A stretch of 13,141 bases of DNA from Competibacteraceae bacterium UBA2788 (lineage in GTDB: Bacteria; Pseudomonadota; Gammaproteobacteria; Competibacterales; Competibacteraceae), in the NCBI GenBank assembly GCA_002352185.1, contig DEHY01000070.1, positions 1 through 13,141 of the forward strand, written 5' to 3'. This document shows positions 7,021 to 13,141 of this stretch, in pieces. Position 1 is the stretch's first letter. Each line of letters starts with the position of its first letter. The notes under the pieces were generated by a model. It was not told the origin of the DNA. It saw nothing but the letters and a program-made list of their open reading frames with translations, and did no database searches. Both the position numbers and the translations under genes were made by a program.

Positions 7021-7051
7021 GTTATCAGGGAGGCCGGTCTGATTGTGTAAA
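7021..7051 (-). promoter_or_regulatory. Possible sigma70-type promoter of the livK operon
   Basis: On the minus strand TTTACA (7046-7051) and GATAAC (7021-7026) match the -35 and -10 consensus at 5/6 and 4/6 positions, but with a long 19-bp spacer. They sit in the 114-bp gap between the ttcA stop and livK. Start of transcription would be near 7014, giving a leader of about 38 nt. Weak prediction. Confidence 0.3.
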
Positions 7052-7090
7052 CGAATGAAAATGAACAATAGCAGTGAATTTCAAAAAGCG

Positions 7091-8014
7091 TCAAACCTGC
7101 CACATCCTTGGCAACGGCACTCGGACCTCGGCGGGCGACAGCGTATCCCCATCGCCTTCCTCCACCTCATCGCAACCACCGCCGGGCAGCCACTCCGGCG
7201 CGACTCCGCCATTGCGTGCGCCCAAGCGGGCGAAATCGAACAGCGCGGCATCGGCCAGATGCGACGGCGCCACATTCTGGAGTGCGGCAAACAGACTCTC
7301 CACTCGTCCCGGAAACTGCTTCTCCCATTGCCGCAGCATCGCCTTGATCGCCTGGCGTTGCAGGTTTGGTTGAGAACCGCATAGATTGCAGGGAATGATC
7401 GGGAATTGCCGGGCCGCAGCGTAAGCAGTCAGGTCATGCTCCTTGCAATACGCCAGCGGTCGAATCACCACATGCTGACCATCATCGCTGAGCAGCTTGG
7501 GCGGCATCGCCTTGAGTTTGCCGCCGTGGAACAGATTCAGGAACAGGGTTTCGAGAATATCGTCGCGGTGATGACCCAAGGCGATCTTGGTCATGCCATG
7601 CTCAGCGGCGAAGGCGTAGAGAATCCCGCGCCGCAGCCGCGAACACAGCCCACAGGTGGTTTTACCTTCAGGGATAATCCGCCTGACCACGCTATAGGTA
7701 TCCTGCTCAATGATATGAAACGGGACACCGATGCTCCGCAGATAATCCGGCAGCACCTGTTCGGGAAAACCGGGCTGCTTCTGATCCAGATTGACCGCCA
7801 CCAGTTCGAACGCCACCGGCGCCCGCGCCTGCAAGTTGCGCAGGATATCAAGCAACGCGAAGGAGTCCTTGCCGCCGGACAGGCAAACCATCACCCGGTC
7901 GCCGTCCTCGATCAGGTTGAATTCCTGAATGGCGCGGCCTACGTTCCGCCGGAGCCGCTTCTGGAGCTTGTTGAAATTGATCTGCTGTTTCCGGATCGCT
8001 GCCGTCATCGTCAT
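7091..8014 (-). CDS. ttcA: tRNA 2-thiocytidine biosynthesis protein TtcA
   Basis: A 307-residue cytoplasmic tRNA-modifying enzyme that makes 2-thiocytidine at position 32 of certain tRNAs, using ATP and an iron-sulfur cluster. Seen: the PP-loop ATP pyrophosphatase motif SGGKDS near residue 46, the two CxxC pairs CGLC (~121-124) and CNLC (~209-212) that bind the [4Fe-4S] cluster, and strongly conserved family stretches [41 protein letters not shown] and [14 protein letters not shown]. Length matches E. coli TtcA (about 311). Two ATG codons are possible: 8014, or 8008, which has AAGG 8 nt upstream and may be the better start; a GTG at 8017 is less likely. It lies 114 bp upstream of livK in the same direction and diverges from the DUF465 gene. 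Confidence 0.95.
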   Translation of the reverse strand: MTMTAAIRKQQINFNKLQKRLRRNVGRAIQEFNLIEDGDRVMVCLSGGKDSFALLDILRNLQARAPVAFELVAVNLDQKQPGFPEQVLPDYLRSIGVPFHIIEQDTYSVVRRIIPEGKTTCGLCSRLRRGILYAFAAEHGMTKIALGHHRDDILETLFLNLFHGGKLKAMPPKLLSDDGQHVVIRPLAYCKEHDLTAYAAARQFPIIPCNLCGSQPNLQRQAIKAMLRQWEKQFPGRVESLFAALQNVAPSHLADAALFDFARLGARNGGVAPEWLPGGGCDEVEEGDGDTLSPAEVRVPLPRMWQV

Positions 8015-8085
8015 CACCTTGAGCGCCTCGCTCGCACGGCGGGAGACTTTACCCGAAATTGGCCTGGTTGCGCCAAGGGCGCGGC

Positions 8086-8114
8086 TTGCCGGACGCCGGG
8101 CAGGGGGCTAGACT
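8086..8114 (+). promoter_or_regulatory. Possible sigma70-type promoter of the DUF465 gene
   Basis: TTGCCG at 8086-8091 and TAGACT at 8109-8114 are separated by exactly 17 bp, each matching 4 of 6 consensus positions. Transcription would start near 8121 and give a leader of about 95 nt that contains the stem-loops at 8128-8144 and 8154-8186. It lies in the 200-bp divergent gap between ttcA and this gene. Confidence 0.4.
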
Positions 8115-8127
8115 CCCCGGCGATGAC

Positions 8128-8144
8128 CACGGTTTTATACCGTG
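8128..8144 (+). repeat. Short inverted repeat in the DUF465 leader
   Basis: CACGGT (8128-8133) and ACCGTG (8139-8144) form a perfect 6-bp stem around the loop TTTAT. It could be an RNA hairpin just after the proposed transcription start, or a DNA operator. ACCGTGC occurs again at 8177-8183 within the next hairpin, so the two structures could compete. Confidence 0.45.
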
Positions 8145-8153
8145 CGTCGGGTT

Positions 8154-8186
8154 CCTGCCCGGTACCTGCTGGCCGTACCGTGCAGG
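8154..8186 (+). repeat. 11-bp stem-loop in the DUF465 leader
   Basis: CCTGC-C-CGGTAC (8154-8165) pairs with GTACCG-T-GCAGG (8175-8186): 11 base pairs with one C/T mismatch and a 9-nt loop. It ends 29 nt before the ATG at 8216. No T-run follows, so it is not an ordinary terminator; it may be part of a structured leader. Confidence 0.5.
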
Positions 8187-8215
8187 CTTGTATCCATCCG
8201 CCCGAGAACCCGGCC

Positions 8216-8422
8216 ATGGAGATGACTGAAATCGAAAATTACAAGCGTCAGCTCGGCGAACTGCGGGTCGAGCATCGAGATCTGGATCAAGTGATTGCCC
8301 GCTTGTCCGAAGACCCCCTGGTGGACGAGCTTCAGCTCAAGCGCTTGAAAAAGCGCAAGCTCATGCTCAAAGACATGATCGCTCATCTGGAAAACAAGCT
8401 GATTCCCGACCTCAACGCCTGA
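8216..8422 (+). CDS. Small DUF465 (YdcH-like) protein
   Basis: A 68-residue, highly charged helical protein of the DUF465/YdcH family (E. coli YdcH is a similar size). Seen: one long helix with heptad-like spacing, KRQLGELRVEHRDLDQVIARL, followed after a short SEDPLVDELQLKRL segment by LKKRKLMLKDMIAHLENKL; the KKRKLxLKDMI stretch is the conserved core of the family. Function of the family is unknown. The ATG at 8216 is chosen; a second ATG at 8222 is possible. The frame stays open far upstream (to 7406) only because it runs antisense to ttcA, so that extension is not real. It is monocistronic: divergent from ttcA and closed by the terminator at 8435-8474. Confidence 0.85.
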   Translation: MEMTEIENYKRQLGELRVEHRDLDQVIARLSEDPLVDELQLKRLKKRKLMLKDMIAHLENKLIPDLNA

Positions 8423-8430
8423 GCTGGCTC

Positions 8431-8474
8431 AAAAAGCGGGGCCACCCAGCCTTACCGCTCGTGGTGGCCCCGCT
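8431..8474. terminator. Rho-independent terminator between convergent genes
   Basis: AGCGGGGCCACC (8435-8446) and GGTGGCCCCGCT (8463-8474) form a perfect 12-bp GC-rich stem with a 16-nt loop. On the minus strand the stem runs into a T5 tract (AAAAA at 8431-8435 on the plus strand, its last base shared with the stem), so it is a good terminator for the phasin gene ending at 8504. On the plus strand CTCTATTTC follows, so it may also stop the DUF465 transcript, less efficiently. Confidence 0.85.
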
Positions 8475-8503
8475 CTCTATTTCAAGCTCAACCGCACTCG
8501 CTT

Positions 8504-9133
8504 TCAGATAGGATCGCCGTGCTTCTTGAGGTAGAGTATTCTGGCTTGCCCGATCCAGTCATCGCGGCGAACGCGCCCGCTGGAATGAATCACCTCTGAC
8601 TCGATCTGTTCGATATCGGCGTCAGTCAGCGCTGCGATTTGCCGGTAACTGCAAATGCCGGCGCCGATCAGCTTGCCTTCCAACACCGGGCCGATCCCGC
8701 TGATCAGTTTCAGATCATCGTTCTCGTCTGGCGCAACCGCCGCATCGGCGGCGCTCCGGTCGGCGGCCAGCGTCCTGAGCAGCCCATTCATCTCTTCCAG
8801 CCGCCTGGCGATGCCCTGCACATCATCGCGCGTGGGCACGCCCAGCCGCTTCAAGGCCCGCGCCACCCGCTCCTCGAACAATTGCTCCAGATTATCCATC
8901 GTGTCTGCCGCCTTGGCTTTAACCTCCTCGACCTTGCCGCGAACCTCATCCACTCGTTCTTTCACCTCGTCCACTGTCTCTTCGGCTAATTTCAGGGTTT
9001 GATCGCGCAGCTTCCCGCCCTCCTTGACCAGCGAACCCACCACCTTGCCCGCTTCTTCCTGGGCCTTGTCCACAGCAGCCTTAAGCTGATTGACCATGGA
9101 TTCAGGCGCCTGCTCTTCGGTATCGTTGCTCAT
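8504..9133 (-). CDS. Phasin-family (PhaF/PhaI-like) protein with C-terminal helix-hairpin-helix domain
   Basis: A 209-residue protein in two parts. Residues ~13-122 are a long amphipathic helical region ending in NLEQLFEERVARALKRLGVPTRDDVQGIARRLEEMN (81-116), the signature of polyhydroxyalkanoate granule-associated phasins (PF05597). After an alanine/acidic linker (127-138), residues 140-178 read DLKLISGIGPVLEGKLIGAGI..., a helix-hairpin-helix with the GIGPxLE turn, followed by RRDDWIGQARIL (189-200), a tail often found with such HhH modules. Phasins coat PHA granules; HhH domains usually bind DNA without sequence preference or mediate protein contacts. The ATG at 9133 is chosen for its AAGGAG 6 nt upstream; the open frame to 9226 has no support. 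Single gene, closed by the terminator at 8431-8474. No PHA synthase gene is in view, so a granule role is inferred from the family only. Confidence 0.8.
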   Translation of the reverse strand: MSNDTEEQAPESMVNQLKAAVDKAQEEAGKVVGSLVKEGGKLRDQTLKLAEETVDEVKERVDEVRGKVEEVKAKAADTMDNLEQLFEERVARALKRLGVPTRDDVQGIARRLEEMNGLLRTLAADRSAADAAVAPDENDDLKLISGIGPVLEGKLIGAGICSYRQIAALTDADIEQIESEVIHSSGRVRRDDWIGQARILYLKKHGDPI

Positions 9134-9139
9134 GTCGCA

Positions 9140-9145
9140 CTCCTT
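9140..9145 (-). promoter_or_regulatory. Ribosome binding site that sets the phasin start
   Basis: AAGGAG on the minus strand, 6 nt before the ATG at 9133. It decides in favour of the 209-residue protein over the 240-residue reading from 9226, whose added residues show no family similarity. Confidence 0.7.
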
Positions 9146-9177
9146 TCGGCTGTCGCCGGGGTTCCAGTTGATGACTG

Positions 9178-9207
9178 TATTTACTTTAGCCGCCAAAATT
9201 AGTGCAA
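9178..9207 (-). promoter_or_regulatory. Possible promoter of the phasin gene
   Basis: On the minus strand TTGCAC (9202-9207) and TAAATA (9178-9183) with an 18-bp spacer, in an AT-richer patch of the 247-bp divergent gap. The -10 match is weak (3 of 6), so this is a tentative call. Confidence 0.25.
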
Positions 9208-9380
9208 ACACCCCAACCTCTCGCATCCCCTGCTGCTTTATGCACTGGCGCGTTGCGTCCGTCCATCAGACCGCCGCTGTGATAAAGTAATCAGCAATAA
9301 ACAGCATTGCCGATCCGCCGACCCGACCCGCTACGGCTGGCGGGGCCGACCCCCTATCCAGAACCCTACTGATTCGTCCC

Positions 9381-12263
9381 ATGATCCTGAGCCGCTTCCT
9401 CAAGCCCAAGTGGCAACACGCCGACCCCGCAACTCGCCAGCAGGCCCTACAGGGATTGGAGCATACCGACCCGACGCTGAGCGAACTCGCCCGGCAGGAT
9501 CCCGATCCGTCCGTTCGCCGCGCCGCGCTGGAACGCCTTGGCGATCTCGATCTGCTGCAACGCCTCGCCCGCGAGGACGCCGACGCCAGCGTTCAAACCG
9601 CCGCCACGGCGCGTTATCGCGCCCTGCTGGCCGGACAAGCTGCGGGTCCGGGGCTGGCTAAACGACTGGAGCGGCTGCGGCATGACCTCGACGCTGATCT
9701 GGTGAACTACCTGTTGCGCCATGCCGTTGAGCCGGAAGTGCGGCTGGCCGCACTGGAACGGGTTGACGCAGAACCCGCCCTGGCTGAGATCGCACAACGC
9801 GATGCTCACCCGGAAGTGCGGCTGGCCGCGCTGGAGCGGGTTCACGATCCGGAACTGCTGGACCAGATCGCCCGCCAGAGCCGTAACCGTGATAAACGCC
9901 TGTATCGGCGGGCGCGAGAACGGCTGGACGCTTTGAACGCTGAACAAGCGGGCGCCGCACACCGAGAACGGCTGTGCGCTGAAATGGAGAATCTGCGCTG
10001 GGACGGCGAAAGCGGGATCAACGCGGCCCGGTTTCCCAAACTGGAGCAGGAATGGCGCGATCAGGAAGCCGCAGCATCACCCGAACTGCGCGAACGCTAC
10101 ACCCAGGCGCGTGCCGGCTTTCTGGCTGATCGCCAGACCAGCGCCGGACGCCGGAACCAACGGCTGGAACTGGTTGCTTCGCTGGAAACCTTGCTGGAAC
10201 GACTGCGCCACGAGACCGAACCCAGCGCCGAACTTAACGCGGCAATCCAGTACGCCACCCACGAAGCGCCGGCGGCCTGGGCACAGTTTGGCCCCGCTCA
10301 AGATGCCGAGATTCGGCGGCTGGAAGAGCGGTTCCAGCAATGGGTACACGACATCCGCGAACAGGAACGCACTCTGCAACGCAATCACGCCCGCGCCGAA
10401 CGGCTGCGCACGCTGTTGCAACAGGCTGAAACCTTGCTCCAGCAGCCCAGCGAAGTTCACGACGCCGAACTCAAACAACTGCGGCAACGCTGGGAGGGTC
10501 TGGAGCGTCCCGAATCCGAAGCGCTGGCCCACGAACTCCAGAGCAGCTTCGACGGCCTTCTGGACAGGCTGCGCGCCCGTCTGCAACGACAAATCCAGCA
10601 GCGGGATCAGGAATGGCGGGAGCTTCAGGATTTGGTCCGCCAGCTTGAGGTCGCCGCTGAGGAAGGTGAATTGCAACACGCCACCGAGTTTCAGGAACAG
10701 GCTCGCCACCGGCTCAAGCACAACATCGGCCTGAGTCGGGTGCAAATGGCGGCGATTGAGGAGCGCCTGCAAGCCTGTGCGGGCCGCCTCGGCGAACTGC
10801 GCGACTGGCGACGCTGGGGCGCTCATCAGGCCCGCGAACAGCTTTGCGCCACCGCTGAAGCCCTGATCGGTCTGGAAGCCGAACCCACTGAGATTGCCCA
10901 GCGCATCCAGCAGGCCCGTGACGCCTGGAAGGATTTGGACCACCACGAAGGCGCCGCACCCAAGGCATTGTGGAAGCGCTTCAACCACGCCTGCGAACGG
11001 GCCTACGCTCCCTGTCAGGCCTTTTTCGAGGCGCAGAACCGCGAGCGCCGGCAGAACCTGGAAAAGAAACAGGCGATTTGTGATCAGTTGGAGCAGTTTG
11101 AAACCGCCACCGACTGGGAACGGGTGGACTGGCGCGAAGCCGACCGGCTGCGCCGCCGCGCGCAGGAGCAATGGTATAAGAGCGGGCCGGTCAACCGCAC
11201 CGACCGCAAGACTCTGGACCGCCGCTTCCAGCAGGTTCTGCAACGGCTGGATGAACGCCTTGGCGCCGAACGTGACCACGAACTGCAACGACGCCAGCAA
11301 CTCATCCAGCAGGTTCAGGCGCTGGTAGACAGCCCCGATCTGCGCGCCGCCATCGAAATCGCCAAGAAAGCGCAAGCGCAATGGCATCCCACCGTGCAGG
11401 CTTCCCCCCGGCAGGAACAGGGGTTGTGGAAGGAATTTCGCGCCGCCTGTGACGCCGTGTTCGCCCGCCGCCACGCGGAGCAGCAGGCGCTTGACACCGA
11501 GCGGCAAGGTCACCTCCAACGCAAGCGGGAGCTATGCGCGGAAATTGAGGCGTTGGCTGCGACCACCGATCCCGAACAACGGGCTCAGGTACATGCCCGG
11601 TTGCAAATCGTCCAGCAGGAGTGGGAGGCGATTGGACCGGCGCCCAAACCCGACCAGCGCAGTCTCGACCAGCGCTTTGAAGCCGCCATCCACCAGATCG
11701 GTCAGCAGGAACAAACTCTGCGCCGAACTCGGGCCCGGGACGCCTTTCAGAATCTGCACCAGCGCGCCCGGTTATGCGCCCGGTTGGAAGCGTTGCTCGC
11801 CGCAACGCCAACCGCCGACGCCACCACCGCGCTGATCGCGGAGATCCGGGAAATCTGGTCAGCGTTGCCAGCGTTGCCAGCGGCGCAACTGGAACCGATC
11901 CAGCAACGCTTCGATACCGTCGTTCAGGCTCTGAGCGCTACCGATAATGCTAATCCAGCGCGAGAACTGCGCGCTCGCCTGGAACAGAATCTGGAACGCA
12001 AGCGCATTCATTGCGTCTCCATGGAAATCATCGCCGGAGTGGAATCACCGCCGGATTGCGCCCAGTTGCGGATGGAGTATCAGGTCGCCCGTTTATCGGC
12101 ATCGTTGACCGGCGGCGGCGCCAAGGCTGACACAGTCCATGATCCCCGCGCCTTGCGTGACCAGTGGTGTCTGACCGGGGCGCTGCCCGCCGAGGACGAG
12201 GCGGCGCTGGACACCCGTTTCCTGCGCGCCCTGCATGTCTGGTGGCAACGGGAGGAGGCCTGA
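9381..12263 (+). CDS. Large HEAT-repeat and DUF349 coiled-coil protein
   Basis: A 960-residue soluble protein with no signal peptide or membrane segment. Residues ~15-170 hold HEAT-like repeats: VRRAALERL (45-53), EVRLAALERV (119-128) and again EVRLAALERV (145-154), the last two exactly 26 residues apart. Residues ~190-930 are rich in Gln, Arg, Glu and Ala, and form long coiled coils with repeated DUF349 units, each with a tryptophan-anchored opening followed by W/L-x-RF: for example ARDAWKDLD...LWKRFNHAC, AQEQWYKSG...LDRRFQQVL, AQAQWHPTV...LWKEFRAAC, VQQEWEAIG...LDQRFEAAI and IREIWSALP...IQQRFDTVV. DUF349 has no established function; proteins of this build are common in Gammaproteobacteria. 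The ATG at 9381 is the natural family start, although no clear Shine-Dalgarno precedes it. The EamA gene follows after 14 nt. Confidence 0.85.
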   Translation: MILSRFLKPKWQHADPATRQQALQGLEHTDPTLSELARQDPDPSVRRAALERLGDLDLLQRLAREDADASVQTAATARYRALLAGQAAGPGLAKRLERLRHDLDADLVNYLLRHAVEPEVRLAALERVDAEPALAEIAQRDAHPEVRLAALERVHDPELLDQIARQSRNRDKRLYRRARERLDALNAEQAGAAHRERLCAEMENLRWDGESGINAARFPKLEQEWRDQEAAASPELRERYTQARAGFLADRQTSAGRRNQRLELVASLETLLERLRHETEPSAELNAAIQYATHEAPAAWAQFGPAQDAEIRRLEERFQQWVHDIREQERTLQRNHARAERLRTLLQQAETLLQQPSEVHDAELKQLRQRWEGLERPESEALAHELQSSFDGLLDRLRARLQRQIQQRDQEWRELQDLVRQLEVAAEEGELQHATEFQEQARHRLKHNIGLSRVQMAAIEERLQACAGRLGELRDWRRWGAHQAREQLCATAEALIGLEAEPTEIAQRIQQARDAWKDLDHHEGAAPKALWKRFNHACERAYAPCQAFFEAQNRERRQNLEKKQAICDQLEQFETATDWERVDWREADRLRRRAQEQWYKSGPVNRTDRKTLDRRFQQVLQRLDERLGAERDHELQRRQQLIQQVQALVDSPDLRAAIEIAKKAQAQWHPTVQASPRQEQGLWKEFRAACDAVFARRHAEQQALDTERQGHLQRKRELCAEIEALAATTDPEQRAQVHARLQIVQQEWEAIGPAPKPDQRSLDQRFEAAIHQIGQQEQTLRRTRARDAFQNLHQRARLCARLEALLAATPTADATTALIAEIREIWSALPALPAAQLEPIQQRFDTVVQALSATDNANPARELRARLEQNLERKRIHCVSMEIIAGVESPPDCAQLRMEYQVARLSASLTGGGAKADTVHDPRALRDQWCLTGALPAEDEAALDTRFLRALHVWWQREEA
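9732..9842 (+). repeat. 26-codon tandem repeat inside the DUF349 gene
   Basis: CCGGAAGTGCGGCTGGCCGC occurs at 9732 and again at 9810, 78 nt apart, each followed by a nearly identical CTGGA(A/G)CGGGTT. Near-identity in DNA, not only in protein, suggests a fairly recent in-frame duplication or conversion of one HEAT-like repeat. Confidence 0.75.
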
Positions 12264-12277
12264 TTCCGCTCGGCGGC

Positions 12278-13141
12278 ATGAAACCCGGCGATCTGGCGCT
12301 GGTTCTGCTGGCCAATGCCGCCTGGTCGCTGAATTTTCTGGCGGGCAAGGCCGGCGTTGAACACTTTCCCCCGCTGCTGTTTACGACGCTGCGCTTCGCG
12401 ATCCTGCTGCTCGTGCTGCTGCCCTGGCTGCGCTGGCTGCCGGGAAAAATGCGCCAGGTGCTGGAAATCAGCTTCCTGCTGGGCGTCCTGCACTTCGGCA
12501 TGATCTTCGTCGGGCTGAAAGCCAGTGGCGACATTGCCTCCGTCGCTATCGCCAGTCAGTTGTACGTACCCTTCTCAGCGCTGCTGGCGGTGGTTTGGCT
12601 GGGTGAGCGCCTGGATCGCCGACGGATCACCGGTATCGCCGCCGCCTTTGCCGGAGTGCTGGTGATCGGCTTCGATCCGACAGTATTTGCTCATCTCGAC
12701 GCCCTGGCGTGGATCGCCGGCGCGGCGCTGATGATGGCGGTCGCCACCATTCTGATGCGCCGTTTGGTGGGTGTGAGCGTGTTTACGTTGCAGGCCTGGA
12801 TCGGCGCGGTGGCTACGCCTTGTCTGCTGCTCCTGTCGCTGCTGCTGGAACGGGGACAAATGACGGCGCTGCACTCGGCAAGCTGGCTGAATTTCGCAAT
12901 GCCCTTCTACTCGGCTATCGGAGCCTCGCTGGTGGGTCACGGCATCGTCTACCACCTGCTGACCCGTTATCCGGTCAGCCTGATCACCCCGTTGCTGCTG
13001 CTGGCGCCGGTGCTGGCGGTGACTTTCGGCGTATTGCTATGGGGCGATGTCCTGACCTGGAAATTGATCCTGGGTGGCGTCATGACCCTGGCGGGCATTG
13101 CCGTCATCACCGTGCCGCCACGCCGCCGCGCCGTAACGGGA
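12278..13141 (+). CDS. EamA-family (drug/metabolite superfamily) transporter, 3' end cut by window
   Basis: An open frame of 288 codons from ATG 12278 with no stop before the window end, so nearly complete for a family of about 290-300 residues. Seen: ten hydrophobic segments in two repeated halves of five, the EamA layout; the opening LALVLLANAAWSLNFLAGKAGVEHFPPLLFTTLRF matches the usual W-x-x-N-F...K...PP...RF pattern, and the second half has VGHGIVYHLLTRYPVSLITPLLLLAPVLAV, close to the same region of E. coli EamA (YdeD), an exporter of O-acetylserine and cysteine. It is an inner-membrane exporter; the substrate is not certain. It begins 14 nt after the DUF349 stop, so it is probably in the same transcript. 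GGAGGAGG lies about 18 nt before the ATG, rather far for a ribosome site. The C-terminal residues and stop are outside the window. Confidence 0.85.
   Translation, partial: MKPGDLALVLLANAAWSLNFLAGKAGVEHFPPLLFTTLRFAILLLVLLPWLRWLPGKMRQVLEISFLLGVLHFGMIFVGLKASGDIASVAIASQLYVPFSALLAVVWLGERLDRRRITGIAAAFAGVLVIGFDPTVFAHLDALAWIAGAALMMAVATILMRRLVGVSVFTLQAWIGAVATPCLLLLSLLLERGQMTALHSASWLNFAMPFYSAIGASLVGHGIVYHLLTRYPVSLITPLLLLAPVLAVTFGVLLWGDVLTWKLILGGVMTLAGIAVITVPPRRRAVTG

Noticed and set aside
7406..8215. Long upstream extension of the DUF465 frame
   Set aside because: It runs antisense to the conserved ttcA gene and adds about 270 residues to a family whose members are about 70 residues long.
8018..8215. 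tRNA-like or small RNA gene in the ttcA-DUF465 gap (GGGTTCC resembles a T-arm)
   Set aside because: No acceptor, D-arm or anticodon arm can be paired around it; the pairing seen is better explained by two simple hairpins.
9278..9286. Extended -10 like TGTGATAAA upstream of the DUF349 gene
   Set aside because: No -35 element at a suitable distance and the start of transcription would be about 90 nt before the gene; too weak to list as a promoter.
10077..11519. 480-codon minus-strand open frame opposite the DUF349 gene
   Set aside because: Leu/Phe/Gly/Ala-rich translation mirrors the Gln/Glu/Arg codons of the coiled-coil gene; no recognisable domain, and no ribosome site was found.

Overview
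This is a compact, GC-rich chromosomal segment from a Gammaproteobacterium. The evidence for that is a close TtcA orthologue, a gammaproteobacterial-type DUF349 protein, a phasin of the PhaF/PhaI type (so the organism probably stores polyhydroxyalkanoate), and liv-type transport genes. The phasin would fit a PHA-accumulating lineage such as Competibacteraceae, but the sequence alone does not prove that. No rRNA, tRNA, CRISPR array, transposase or recombinase was seen.

Left part, minus strand, read from high to low coordinates: ttcA (7091-8014), livK-type binding protein (5849-6976), hicB (5506-5790), hicA (5318-5509), livH (4398-5303), livM (3475-4401), a RecQ-like helicase fused to a phosphoribosyltransferase domain (rqlH/psyrT type, 1324-3450), and a DprA-like protein (rqlI/psyrA type, 24-1322). 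From livK to rqlI everything is co-directional and tightly packed: ATGA or GTGA overlaps at hicB/hicA and livH/livM, 14 nt between hicA and livH, 24 nt between livM and rqlH, and 1 nt between rqlH and rqlI. The binding protein and the two permeases belong to a branched-chain amino acid ABC importer. Its ATPase genes livG and livF are not in the window. Two toxin-antitoxin or defence-type modules sit where a plain liv operon would continue: HicBA between livK and livH, and RqlHI/PsyrTA directly after livM.

Middle part: a plus-strand DUF465/YdcH-like gene (8216-8422) diverges from ttcA. Its leader contains two stem-loops, and a 12-bp terminator hairpin (8435-8474) separates it from the convergent phasin gene (8504-9133). 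That phasin carries a C-terminal helix-hairpin-helix domain in place of the lysine/alanine-rich tail of PhaF.

Right part, plus strand: a 960-residue protein with N-terminal HEAT-like repeats and several DUF349 coiled-coil repeats (9381-12263), followed 14 nt later by an EamA-family transporter (from 12278) that is cut by the window end.

The strongest item is the RqlHI/PsyrTA pair, a known but little-studied toxin-antitoxin/defence family. What is unusual is its packing, with HicBA, into a transport operon. The phasin-HhH fusion is the best candidate for a less described protein architecture.
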